A DNA stretch of 64,000 nucleotides from the NCBI RefSeq assembly GCF_001005085.2, contig NZ_LBMU02000009.1:16372-80371 (forward strand), in the 5' to 3' direction. Origin of the DNA: Streptomyces humi (lineage in GTDB: Bacteria; Actinomycetota; Actinomycetes; Streptomycetales; Streptomycetaceae). Positions 24,429 to 32,770 of this stretch are shown here, piece after piece. Under the pieces are notes generated by a model. The model did no database searches and had not been told where the DNA came from. It worked only from the letters and a program-made list of their open reading frames with translations. The position numbers were made by a program, and so were the translations under genes. Each line of letters opens with the position of its first letter. Position 1 is the first letter of the stretch.

Positions 24429-26022
24429 GTGAGCACCGGCGCCCTGGTCCGGCGCGCCGCGCGCGGCTCCACGGCCCTGCGCGGCGGCCGTGTCCGCAGG
24501 CTCACCCCGTACCAGCTCTTCGGTCTGCTGTTCTGGCTGCTGATGACGCTGGCGTACTGGCGGTTGCCGCCGTGCTGCGACGCCGGCCGGCACGCGGCGG
24601 CGGTGGAAGGGCTGCGGGCCGGTCTGGCGGACCCCGCCGTCTCCCCGTACGTGCTCGCCCAGGGCGCGGTGGCGAGGCTGACCGGTCTGACCGGGTGGCA
24701 GGTGCTGCGGCTCTGCGGCCCGCTGAACCTGCTGGTGCTGCTGACCGGGCTGGGGCGGCTGGTCCGGGTGCTGACCCCGCGCCCGTTCGCGCCGGTGCTG
24801 GCGCTGGCCTTCATGGCGGTGCTGTGGGGCACGGAACCGGCCCCGGGCGGCGGCTCGGTGGCGCTGCTGCCGCTGGCCGGGGGCCTCGGCTATCCGTCCG
24901 CCTTCGCCCTCGGCCTCACGTTCTGGGCCTGGGCCCTGACCGGCGCCCGGGCCCGCGATCTGCGCCGGGTGCGCTATGTCGGCCCGACCGGCCTGCGCAG
25001 CCCGACCGGATACGCGGCGCTCGGCGTCCTGTACGGGGTGGTGGCGCTGGTCGACCCGGTGCTCGGGGCGGGCGCGGCGGCCGGCGCGGCGGCGTTCACG
25101 GCGGGCCGGCAGCGGGGGTGGCGGGCCGCGGTGTGGCTGCGGTGGGCACTGCTGTGCGCGGTGGCGGCCGGCGTGGTCGCCCTGGGAACACACGCCCACC
25201 TGCCGCCCCAGCCGTACGGACGGTACGACGCGATGGCCACCCAGTGCTGGCTGGCCCTGCTGCCGGGCGTGCCCGCACTGTGGCTGCGGTCCCGGAGGGC
25301 AGCGGAGCCGCACAGGGACCGGCCGGACCGACGGCCGACGGGGCTGAGCGGGGGCCGGGCGGACCTGCGGGCGGTGGGGCCGAGCGAGGATCGGGCGGAT
25401 CGGCGAGCGGCGGTACTGAGTGAGGATCGGGCGGATCGGTGGGCGGTGGGGCCGAGCGAGGACCGGTCCGTGTGGGGTGTTGTGTGGCGGGATCCGCTGG
25501 TGCTGCTGTTCGCGGCGGAGTGTCTGGTGATGGCGGCGGGTGGCCGACGGCACGGCTTCGGGGAGCTGCTCGGTCTCGCGCTGCTGGCCCCGCAGTGCGC
25601 GCTGGCCGTGGAACTGGCGGCACCGCGGCCCTGGCCCGGGTGGCGGCGGGTGCTCGGCTGGGCCACGGCCGCCGGGGCCTGCCTGGGCTTCCTGGCCGCG
25701 CAGGCCGGTGCGGTCGTACCGCGTTCGGTGGACCCGGTCGGCTTCGTGCAACCGCCGCGCTGGCCGTCGTACGACTGGGCGGTGCGGCACATCGGCCCCG
25801 GCGAACCGGTGGTCACGGACGCGTACTACGCCGTGCGCCTGCTCCCCGGCTACGGCGTCGAGCTGGCCGACGGCCACGACCACCACCCCCGGGTGCGCTG
25901 GCTGCTGCTGACGCGGCGGGAGCGGCTGCCCGCGGGGGCGGTGGTCGTGGACTGGAGCCGGCGGACCGGTGAGGTGCTCGCGCGGCTCACCCGGACGAGG
26001 GAACCGGTGGCGGCGCGGCCGA

Positions 26023-26036
<14 letters not shown>
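24429..26036 (+). CDS. Polytopic membrane protein of unknown function with 12-residue repeat loop
   Basis: The 535-aa protein has about ten hydrophobic helices, the first being LFGLLFWLLMTLAYW followed by RLPPCCDAGRHAAAVEGLRAG. That is an acidic post-helix-1 motif like the preceding gene's, so a GT-C-like role is possible. Around residues 300-345 an Arg/Asp/Glu-rich loop is built from a 12-residue repeat (SEDRADRRAAVL type), encoded by a 36-bp minisatellite. Start GTG 24429 has no clear ribosome binding site; the next in-frame candidates would cut into helix 1. Its last 14 bp overlap the end of ohr on the other strand. No family is recognised. Confidence 0.65.
25346..25466 (+). repeat. 36-bp in-frame minisatellite in the membrane protein gene
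   Basis: Three 36-bp units (25346-25381, 25382-25417, 25418-25453) plus a partial fourth encode a charged 12-residue repeat, S-E/G-D-R-A-D-R-x-A-V-x-x. A degenerate unit precedes the array. The repeat sits in a predicted soluble loop between two helices. Confidence 0.93.
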
Positions 26037-26439
<403 letters not shown>

Positions 26440-26511
26440 GGAAGACCATCCCTCTCGAGGTTGGTGGTTCGGTGTTCCGGCGGCTCCGTTCCGGCCGCCC
26501 TCACGACGACA

Positions 26512-26540
26512 AGTAGAGCACACAACTAAGTTGTGCACAA
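26512..26540 (-). promoter_or_regulatory. Predicted ohr promoter overlapped by operators
   Basis: On the minus strand TTGTGC (26535-26540) and TCTACT (26512-26517) are spaced exactly 17 bp, a fair match to a housekeeping sigma promoter. The -35 and most of the spacer lie inside the two palindromes, so a bound repressor would block RNA polymerase. Confidence 0.55.
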
Positions 26541-26544
26541 CTTA
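26521..26544. promoter_or_regulatory. OhrR operators: two overlapping perfect palindromes
   Basis: CACAACTAAGTTGTG (26521-26535) is a perfect dyad around a central A. TAAGTTGTGCACAACTTA (26527-26544) is a perfect 18-bp dyad. They share AAGTTGTG. MarR-family OhrR proteins bind A/T-rich dyads of this kind in the ohr-ohrR region, as shown experimentally in Bacillus, Xanthomonas and S. coelicolor. This site should control both divergent genes. Confidence 0.8.
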
Positions 26545-26571
26545 ATGGCTCGCAAGCGCTACGATTGAGCC

Positions 26572-27054
26572 ATGACCGCGACGACTCCGACCCCCGCCCC
26601 CGAGGCAGAGTGGCTCCGTCTGGACCGCCAGATCTGCTTCTCCCTGCACGCCGCGTCCCGCGCCTTCAACGGCGTCTACCGCGTGATCCTCAAGGACCTG
26701 GGTCTCACCTATCCGCAGTACCTGGTGATGCTGGTGCTGTGGGAAGAGGGCGACCTGCCGGTCAAGAAGCTCGGCGAACACCTGCGCCTCGACTCCGGCA
26801 CCCTCTCGCCGCTCCTCAAGCGCCTGGAGGCGGCCGGCCTGGTCAGCCGGGAGCGCAGCGCACGGGACGAACGCTCGGTGGAGGTACGGCTGACGGAGGC
26901 CGGCACGGCGCTGCGGGAGCGGGCGTTGGAGGTGCCCCGCCGGATCGTCTCGGCGACCGGCTTCGACGTGGACGAGATCCGCGACCTCAAGGCCCGCCTG
27001 GACCAGCTGACGGGAACCCTGGACGCGGCGGCCCTGGAGGAGGGTTCCCGCTGA
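26572..27054 (+). CDS. ohrR: MarR-family organic peroxide sensor/repressor OhrR
   Basis: The 160-aa repressor carries the conserved peroxide-sensing Cys at residue 22 in RQICFSLHAASRAF, the OhrR hallmark. A winged helix follows (TYPQYLVMLVLW, LGEHLRLDSGTLSPLLKRLE, RDERSVEVRLTEAG). Oxidation of Cys22 releases it from DNA. No Shine-Dalgarno sequence precedes the ATG. A TACGAT about 6 bp upstream could be a -10 element, so the mRNA may be leaderless; that is inference. It is divergent from ohr and separated from the next (convergent) gene by 12 bp. Confidence 0.95.
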   Translation: MTATTPTPAPEAEWLRLDRQICFSLHAASRAFNGVYRVILKDLGLTYPQYLVMLVLWEEGDLPVKKLGEHLRLDSGTLSPLLKRLEAAGLVSRERSARDERSVEVRLTEAGTALRERALEVPRRIVSATGFDVDEIRDLKARLDQLTGTLDAAALEEGSR

Positions 27055-27066
27055 CCGCCCCGCGGT

Positions 27067-28755
27067 TCACGGCTGACCGTCACCGCCCCGGATCGGCCGC
27101 ACGTACAGCCGCAGCGCGATCCGGTCCACCACCATCTCCTGCCGCAGCACGAACTGCTGGTTCAGCACGGCGTACTTGGCCCGCTCCGTGGCCAGCCGCG
27201 GCCGGTACCCACGGACCATCGCGTACTTCTCCACCACCGCCCACACCTCGTCGGCACCCGCCAGCCTCCGCCGCAGCGTCGCCACCCCCACCTCGCGCCC
27301 GTACAGGGTCCCCGAGGCCGGCCCCGGCTCGGCCAGCGCCACGTCCCTCGTGCCCTTGAAGTCCTCCGGATAAGTGAGCTCCGTGCCGCGCGCGTGGGCC
27401 GGCAGGAACAGCACCGGGTCGCCGGGCCGCAACACCCGCGCCACCGCCCTCGCGACGGCACCGAGGTCGTCCGGCCTGGTCCCCGGCACCCGGTCGGCCC
27501 GCAGCAGCGGAACCTGGTGGGTGAAGGCGAGGACCACCGCGAGCACTCCGGCCAGGGTGAACGCCGGCGACCTGGGCGCGGTCCCCGTGCCGTGGGACCA
27601 GAGCCGGCCGAGCATCCCGGCGAGCCGGTCCGCCCCGAGCGCCACCAGCAAGGGCGCTCCGGCGAGCGCGTACAGCACATACCGGTCGACGTACAGCGGT
27701 GTGAACTGCGACGCCAGCATCAGCGCCACGGGTGGCAGCACCGCGAGCGGCAGCGCGACCGCCGCGAGTGTCACCTCACCACGCCGGCCCACCAGCCGGG
27801 TCAGCCCGAGCAGCCCCAGCGCCAGGCATGCCCAGTACACCCCGTCGGTCGGCCCGAGGTACTGGCGCAGCAGGTCCTGCGCGGTCTCCACGTCCGGCTC
27901 CGTCAGCCATGCCACCTGGGCCGACTGGGTGTGCGAGACGACGACCATCGGCAGCAGCGACAGCACCACGCCCCCGGCCGCGCAGCACCACCCCCGCCAC
28001 ACCCTTCCCGACGAACGGGCCAGCGCCAGAGTTCCCGCGTGCGCGAGCAGCAGCAGGACCGCGAACTCGTGCAGCCAGCAGGTGACCGCGAGGACACCGC
28101 CGTACAACGCCCAGGCCCGCCGCCCCCCTTCGGCCGCCGCCCGCACGAACACCAGGGTCGCGCCGGCCGCCCCGGCGGCGACCAGTGCGTAGGAGCGGCC
28201 CTCCTGCGCGTAGTGGCCGACCAAGGGGGTGACCGCGAACAGCAGCCCGGCCCACAGGCCGACGCGAGGCCGGGCGAGGCGGGCACCGAGGGCAGCCACC
28301 AGGCTCGCGGTGACGGCGGCCGCGCACACCGAGGGCAGCCGGAGGTCCACCTCGCCGGGACGGCCGGGGGCGGCGGCGAGGACGACGTGCATCAGCAGGT
28401 AGTACAGGCCGTGCACCGCGTCCACGCCGTGCAGCAGCCGCCAGATCTGCGGCACCGTGCGCCGGGCGACCTGGTACGTGACGGCTTCGTCCCGCCACAT
28501 ACCGCCGCGGTGCAGCCCCCAGAGCCCGACGGCGAGCATCACCGCGCCCGGGACGGCGACGGCCATGGCCCGACGCGACCGCCCCATGCGCCCGGGAAGC
28601 CCCCGGCGCCCGGGCGAGGGTCCGGGGTCTCCGCCGGGCGGCACCTCGGGTGACGGTGCGTCGGACGGTTCCGGCCGACTCGACGGAGTCGGCCGGCCGG
28701 CGTCCGTCGAGCGCCTGGTCCGCGGACGTGCTTTTACGAGAGGCCCGATACTCAC
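27067..28755 (-). CDS. Membrane glycosyltransferase, GT39/PMT-like (GT-C)
   Basis: The 562-aa protein has about ten helices. After the first (VAVPGAVMLAVGLWGLHRGG) comes MWRDEAVTYQVARRT, the WRDE-type acidic motif of dolichol/polyprenyl-phosphate-sugar dependent transferases. Then DAVHGLYYLLMHV and GHYAQEGRSYALV follow, as in this superfamily. It would transfer a sugar from a polyprenyl carrier outside the membrane; acceptor and sugar are unknown. GTG 28755 (VSIGPLVKARPRT) is a provisional start. ATG 28587 (MGRSRRAMAV), 56 codons later, would give a more typical short N-terminus. It is convergent with ohrR and divergent from the GT87-like gene (94 bp apart). Confidence 0.78.
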   Translation of the reverse strand: MSIGPLVKARPRTRRSTDAGRPTPSSRPEPSDAPSPEVPPGGDPGPSPGRRGLPGRMGRSRRAMAVAVPGAVMLAVGLWGLHRGGMWRDEAVTYQVARRTVPQIWRLLHGVDAVHGLYYLLMHVVLAAAPGRPGEVDLRLPSVCAAAVTASLVAALGARLARPRVGLWAGLLFAVTPLVGHYAQEGRSYALVAAGAAGATLVFVRAAAEGGRRAWALYGGVLAVTCWLHEFAVLLLLAHAGTLALARSSGRVWRGWCCAAGGVVLSLLPMVVVSHTQSAQVAWLTEPDVETAQDLLRQYLGPTDGVYWACLALGLLGLTRLVGRRGEVTLAAVALPLAVLPPVALMLASQFTPLYVDRYVLYALAGAPLLVALGADRLAGMLGRLWSHGTGTAPRSPAFTLAGVLAVVLAFTHQVPLLRADRVPGTRPDDLGAVARAVARVLRPGDPVLFLPAHARGTELTYPEDFKGTRDVALAEPGPASGTLYGREVGVATLRRRLAGADEVWAVVEKYAMVRGYRPRLATERAKYAVLNQQFVLRQEMVVDRIALRLYVRPIRGGDGQP

Positions 28756-28849
28756 CACGGCCCGATCTTTTGCGATTAGCCAACCTTTGCCGGGTAATGA
28801 CGGCGTATCGGCATGGATACACCATCCGGGCGGCTTACGCTCACGGTTG

Positions 28850-30283
28850 ATGAATCGCCGCCCGTACTTGCCTCTCCCACCCGCCCCGTTCGCCTCACCT
28901 GTTCGACTCCCGCACCCCGAGAGCTCCGCGCGCCCCGAACACTCCGCGCGCCTCCCCCGCATCCCCCGTCTCCCACGGCTCCCCCGCCACCTCCGGTCGC
29001 CCCGCCTCCTCCGGCTCGCCGCCGGCTGGCTCGCCACGCGCGCGCTGATGCTGTGGCTCCTCGCCCACAACAACGAGCGACCCCTGGGACACGGAGCGGT
29101 CGCGCGCGAAGTCTGGCGGCTGTACTTCCACTGGTACGGCGTCCTGTCGCACGGCGCGTTCCCGGCGCACGACACGTTGTGGCAGTACCCGCCGGGCGCC
29201 GGGGCGGTGCTGCTCGCGCCGGGACTGGTGCCCGGACTGAGCTACTTCCAGGCGTTCGTGGCGCTCACCCTGCTCACCGACGCGCTGGTCACGGCGGCCC
29301 TGGCCCGTGCCGGCAGCCGCCCCGGCCGCACCCTGCTCGGGGCGGCCCTGTGGACCGGCGGCCTCCCCCTCCTCCTCCACCTCCCGCTCGCCCGCTACGA
29401 CGTGGAGGTGACCGCCTTCGCCGTGCTCTCCCTGCTGGCGCTGTCCCGCTCCACGCGCGCGTGCGGGACGCTGGCGGCCCTGGGCGCGCTGGTGAAGGTG
29501 TGGCCGGCGCTGGTCCTGCTGGGTCTGGAGCGGGGCAGGCCGACGCGGTCGGCATGGCTGTCGGCGGCTCTGACGGGGACCGTGACGCTCGCCGTCCTCG
29601 TGATGTCGTTCCGCAACCCGCTGGCCTTCCTCCGCCAACAGGGCGGCCGGGGTGTGCAGATCGAGTCGCTCGGCGGCACCGCGCTCAGCCTCGCGCGGCA
29701 CGCCGGCTGGCGCGGCAGGGTCCGCTACCGGTACGGCGCGATGGAACTCGTCGGCCCGCACGTGCACGCCGTCGCGACCGCGTCCCTCGCGCTCACCGCG
29801 GCCGCCTTCGCGCTCCTGCTGGTGTGGCGGGTACGGGCGAGACGCTGGACCGCGGCCACCCCGTACGACGCGGCGCTGAGCGCCGTCCTCCTCTTCACCG
29901 TCACCAGCCGGGTGATCAGCCCGCAGTACATGATCTGGCTGCTCGGCCTGGCCGCCGTGTGCCTGGCCTCCCGTCACACCACGCAGCGTCCGGTCGTCGT
30001 GCTGGTCGTCGCGGCGACCGCGCTCAGCTCCGTCGCCTATCCCGCGTTGTACGCCGAGGTCGTCGGCTGCACCTGGACGGGCTGCCTGCTGATGCTCGTC
30101 CGCAACGGCCTGCTGGTCACCGCCGCCGTGCTGTCCCTGACCCGCCTGTGGCGCGCCACGGGCCGACCGCGGAGCACGGCGCCCGGCGCCCCGGTCGGCG
30201 CCCCTGTCGGCGCCCCTGTCACGGGGAGTGACCACGCGCGTCCCCGGTTGTCGGCGGCACCTGCTTCACTGAAGGGAGACTGA
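28850..30283 (+). CDS. Membrane mannosyltransferase-like protein, GT87 (DUF2029) family
   Basis: The 477-aa protein begins with a Pro/Arg/Leu/Ser-rich segment (residues 1-55) and then has about ten helices. The GT87 pattern is visible: DTLWQYPPGAGAVLLAPG after helix 1, ALGALVKVWPALVLLGLERG, LAFLRQQGGRGVQIES, and SRVISPQYMIWLLGLAAV near the end. Family members transfer mannose or related sugars from polyprenyl-phosphate donors. The ATG at 28850 is not preceded by a strong ribosome binding site. The 3-prime end carries three 12-bp repeats encoding GAPV. galE follows after 37 bp and is probably co-transcribed. Confidence 0.8.
   Translation: MNRRPYLPLPPAPFASPVRLPHPESSARPEHSARLPRIPRLPRLPRHLRSPRLLRLAAGWLATRALMLWLLAHNNERPLGHGAVAREVWRLYFHWYGVLSHGAFPAHDTLWQYPPGAGAVLLAPGLVPGLSYFQAFVALTLLTDALVTAALARAGSRPGRTLLGAALWTGGLPLLLHLPLARYDVEVTAFAVLSLLALSRSTRACGTLAALGALVKVWPALVLLGLERGRPTRSAWLSAALTGTVTLAVLVMSFRNPLAFLRQQGGRGVQIESLGGTALSLARHAGWRGRVRYRYGAMELVGPHVHAVATASLALTAAAFALLLVWRVRARRWTAATPYDAALSAVLLFTVTSRVISPQYMIWLLGLAAVCLASRHTTQRPVVVLVVAATALSSVAYPALYAEVVGCTWTGCLLMLVRNGLLVTAAVLSLTRLWRATGRPRSTAPGAPVGAPVGAPVTGSDHARPRLSAAPASLKGD
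30185..30220 (+). repeat. 12-bp in-frame repeat encoding Gly-Ala-Pro-Val
   Basis: Three head-to-tail units (GGCGCCCCGGTC, then GGCGCCCCTGTC twice) encode GAPVGAPVGAPV in the C-terminal tail of the GT87-like protein, beyond the last helix. Confidence 0.85.
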
Positions 30284-30320
30284 GGACCTGCACGGCAACT
30301 GACGGAGGGGACCGCCACCC

Positions 30321-31301
30321 ATGACCTGGCTGATCACCGGCGGCGCCGGTTACATCGGGGCGCACGTCGTACGCGCGATGACCGAAGCGGGCGAGCGGAC
30401 GGTGGTCTACGACGACCTGTCCACCGGCATCGCCGAGCGTGTGCCCGAGGACGTGCCGCTGGTGACGGGCTCCACGCTGGACGGCGAGAACATCGCGCGT
30501 GTGCTGGCCGAGCACGAGGTGACGGGCGTGGTCCACCTCGCGGCGAAGAAGCAGGTCGGCGAGTCGGTCCAGCTGCCCCTGCACTACTACCGGGAGAACG
30601 TCGAGGGTCTGCGCGTCCTCCTGGAGGCGGTGACGGAGGCGGGCGTCCCGTCCTTCGTGTTCTCCTCCTCCGCGGCGGTCTACGGCATGCCGGACGTCGA
30701 CGTGGTGACGGAGGAGACGCCGTGCGCGCCGCTGTCGCCGTACGGCGAGACGAAGCTGGCGGGCGAATGGCTGGTCCGCGCGACGGGCCGGGCGACGGGC
30801 CTCGCGACGGCCGCCCTGCGCTACTTCAACGTGGCGGGCGCGGCCGCCCCGGAACTGGCCGACGTCGGCGCCTACAACCTGATCCCGATGGTCTTCGAGA
30901 GACTCACCGAGAACGCGCCCCCGCGCATCTTCGGCGACGACTACGCGACCCCGGACGGCACCTGCGTCCGTGACTACATCCACGTGGTGGACCTGGCCGA
31001 GGCCCATGTGGCCGCGGCCCGCGCCCTCCAGGCCGAGCCGGGCCGCGCCCTGACCCTCAACATCGGGCGCGGGGAGGGCGTCTCGGTCCGCGAGATGATC
31101 GACCGCATCAACGCGGTCACCGGCCACGGCCTCTCCCCGGCCGTGGTCCCCCGCCGCCCCGGCGACCCGGCCCGGGTGGTCGCCTCCGCCGACCGCATCG
31201 CCACCGAACTGACCTGGAAGGCCAAACACGACGTCCAGGACATGATCACATCGGCCTGGCAGGGCTGGATCCGGCTCCACCCGGAGGCGGCCCGCAACTG
31301 A
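30321..31301 (+). CDS. galE: UDP-glucose 4-epimerase
   Basis: The 326-aa extended short-chain dehydrogenase interconverts UDP-glucose and UDP-galactose. The NAD-binding GGAGYIGAHV is at residues 7-16. The catalytic pair is S in SSSAAVYG and YxxxK in SPYGETK. LRYFNVAGA, RDYIHVVDLAEAHV and NIGRGEGVSVREMI are standard GalE blocks. A good ribosome binding site (GGAGGGG) precedes ATG 30321. Its place directly after a membrane glycosyltransferase suggests it supplies activated sugar for envelope glycans rather than galactose catabolism; that last point is inference. Confidence 0.95.
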   Translation: MTWLITGGAGYIGAHVVRAMTEAGERTVVYDDLSTGIAERVPEDVPLVTGSTLDGENIARVLAEHEVTGVVHLAAKKQVGESVQLPLHYYRENVEGLRVLLEAVTEAGVPSFVFSSSAAVYGMPDVDVVTEETPCAPLSPYGETKLAGEWLVRATGRATGLATAALRYFNVAGAAAPELADVGAYNLIPMVFERLTENAPPRIFGDDYATPDGTCVRDYIHVVDLAEAHVAAARALQAEPGRALTLNIGRGEGVSVREMIDRINAVTGHGLSPAVVPRRPGDPARVVASADRIATELTWKAKHDVQDMITSAWQGWIRLHPEAARN

Positions 31302-31338
31302 CCCCGTGCCGTGGTGCGCACCGACACCCTGAGGTCCG

Positions 31339-32268
31339 TCAGTCCTTCTCCGTCGGTCTGCGGACCCTCTTGAGGCGTTCGGAGACGGCCCAGGCGTCGG
31401 CCACCGGGCCCAGGTGGGCGAGTTTGTCGGGGTTGAGGACCACGCGGACGGCCTGGACGCGACCGTCGAGGATGTCGAGGGACAAGGTCTGTAGGACCCT
31501 GCCGTCGCGGTCGCGGAAGATCGCACCGGGCTGGCCGTTGACCTCACGCCGCTCGCAGGTCACCTCGACACGGTCGAGCGCCGGGAAGACGGCGGCCAGG
31601 AGGCGGGCCACGTTGCGGGCGCCGGCCACCGCACGGGCCAGTTGCGGGGTCTTGCCGCCGCCGTCGCCGACCAGGGACACGTCGGCGGCGAGCAGGTCCT
31701 GGAGGCCGGCCAGGTCGCCGTCGTGGAGGGCCCCGAAGAAGCGGGACGCCAGTGCGTCGCGTTCCCGGCGGTCCGCGTCGAAGCGGGGGCGGCCCGCCGC
31801 CATGTGCCGCCGGGCCCTGACCGCCAGCTGGCGGCACGCCGACTCCGTGCGGCCCACCGCCGACGCGATCTCGGGGAAGCCGAAGTCGAACACCTCGCGC
31901 AGGACGAAGACGGCGCGCTCCAGGGGGCTGAGGCGTTCCAGGAGCAGCAGCGCCGCCATGGACACCGAGTCGGCGAGCTCCGCGGACCGCTCCGGGTCCT
32001 CGTAGGGGTCGGCGAGCAGCGGCTCGGGGAACCACGGACCGACGTACGTCTCGCGTCGCACGCGGGCCGAGCGCAGCACGTCGATCGAGATCCGGGTCAC
32101 CGCGGCCGACAGGAAGGCCTTGGGCGACCTGACCTCCGTGGGCGAGCCGGTGAAGCGCAGCCAGGTCTCCTGCACCGCGTCCTCGGCCTCGGCCACACTG
32201 CCGAGGATCCGGTAGGCGATCGAGAACAGCAGCGGGCGCAGCTCCTGGAACTCCGTGGTCCTGTTCAT
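31339..32268 (-). CDS. sigJ: ECF41-type RNA polymerase sigma factor (SigJ-like)
   Basis: Residues 1-160 of this 309-aa factor are sigma regions 2 and 4 (LLFSIAYRILGSVAEAEDAV, LSPLERAVFVLREVFDF, SACRQLAVRARRHM). Residues 175-295 are a SnoaL/NTF2-like C-terminal domain. All three marks I recall for ECF41 are present: WFPEP in the interdomain linker (usual WLPEP), DGGGK, and NPDKL near the end. In that group the C-terminal extension modulates activity and there is no anti-sigma factor. ATG 32268 has a strong GGAGGGG. The ribosome binding site plus ATG is duplicated 24 bp upstream in frame. The gene lies 44 bp after doxX, behind an ECF41-type promoter. Confidence 0.92.
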   Translation of the reverse strand: MNRTTEFQELRPLLFSIAYRILGSVAEAEDAVQETWLRFTGSPTEVRSPKAFLSAAVTRISIDVLRSARVRRETYVGPWFPEPLLADPYEDPERSAELADSVSMAALLLLERLSPLERAVFVLREVFDFGFPEIASAVGRTESACRQLAVRARRHMAAGRPRFDADRRERDALASRFFGALHDGDLAGLQDLLAADVSLVGDGGGKTPQLARAVAGARNVARLLAAVFPALDRVEVTCERREVNGQPGAIFRDRDGRVLQTLSLDILDGRVQAVRVVLNPDKLAHLGPVADAWAVSERLKRVRRPTEKD

Positions 32269-32309
32269 GTCCCCTCCCCCCTTCGACTTCATGTCCCCTC
32301 CCCCCTTCG
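32264..32309. repeat. Duplicated ribosome-binding-site and start-codon module of sigJ
   Basis: Two identical 22-bp copies (32264-32285 and 32288-32309) are separated by 2 bp, giving a 24-bp period. Each contains, on the minus strand, GGGGGGAGGGGACATGAA, that is, a Shine-Dalgarno sequence and an ATG in the same frame. Starting at the upstream ATG (32292) adds eight residues, MKSKGGGD, to the sigma factor. The outer copy begins 4 bp after the doxX stop. Confidence 0.95.
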
Positions 32310-32312
32310 GCC

Positions 32313-32690
32313 TCAGAACGCCCCGGGGCCGAACCGGCCCACCGCGACGACCAGCGCGAGCACGAGGTAGGCCAGGTTCAGCACCACGAACGCCCGTTCG
32401 CCGCGCCGGCCGTGGGTGATCATCGCGCCGGTCATCAGCAGGGTCCAGCACACGGCGGTGACCGGCACCAGTACCGGCGCGACGCCGGTGACGGCGGGCA
32501 GCACCAGGCCCGCCGCGGCCAGGATTTCGAGGACGCCGAGCGACTTCACGAAGCCGTCGCCCGCGTCGCCGGTCCAGCCGCCGCCGTGGGCCGCGGCCAG
32601 CTTCTCCCTCGGTACGAACGTCTTGGTGATGCCACCGGTCAGCGCCACGGCGGCGAGCAGTCCGGCGGCGGTCCACAGGGCGAGGTTCAT
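32313..32690 (-). CDS. DoxX-family small membrane protein
   Basis: The 125-aa protein has four helices (ALWTAAGLLAAVALTGGITK, LGVLEILAAAGLVLPAV, PVLVPVTAVCWTLLMTGAMI, AFVVLNLAYLVLALVVAVG), the DoxX layout. FVPREKLAAAHGGGW follows helix 1. ATG 32690 is preceded by GGGAGTGG. Partners of ECF41 sigma factors are often small oxidoreductase-like or DoxX proteins. Placement as first gene of a two-gene unit behind the ECF41 promoter indicates it is a main target of the adjacent sigma factor. Its biochemical role is not known. Confidence 0.85.
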   Translation of the reverse strand: MNLALWTAAGLLAAVALTGGITKTFVPREKLAAAHGGGWTGDAGDGFVKSLGVLEILAAAGLVLPAVTGVAPVLVPVTAVCWTLLMTGAMITHGRRGERAFVVLNLAYLVLALVVAVGRFGPGAF

Positions 32691-32727
32691 CGTCCACTCC
32701 CGGGTCGGGGATGTCTGCGCCCCCTAC

Positions 32728-32754
32728 GACGAGACGGCGGGCCCGCGTGTGACA
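32728..32754 (-). promoter_or_regulatory. ECF41-type promoter for doxX-sigJ
   Basis: On the minus strand TGTCACA (32748-32754) is followed after exactly 16 bp by CGTC (32728-32731). This is the ECF41 target consensus as I remember it (TGTCACA, 16 bp, CGTC). It lies 38 bp upstream of the doxX start and reads into doxX-sigJ, so the sigma factor should activate its own operon. It sits between doxX and the end of the tetR gene. Confidence 0.8.
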
Positions 32755-32770
32755 TCCCCGGCCGGGTGGG

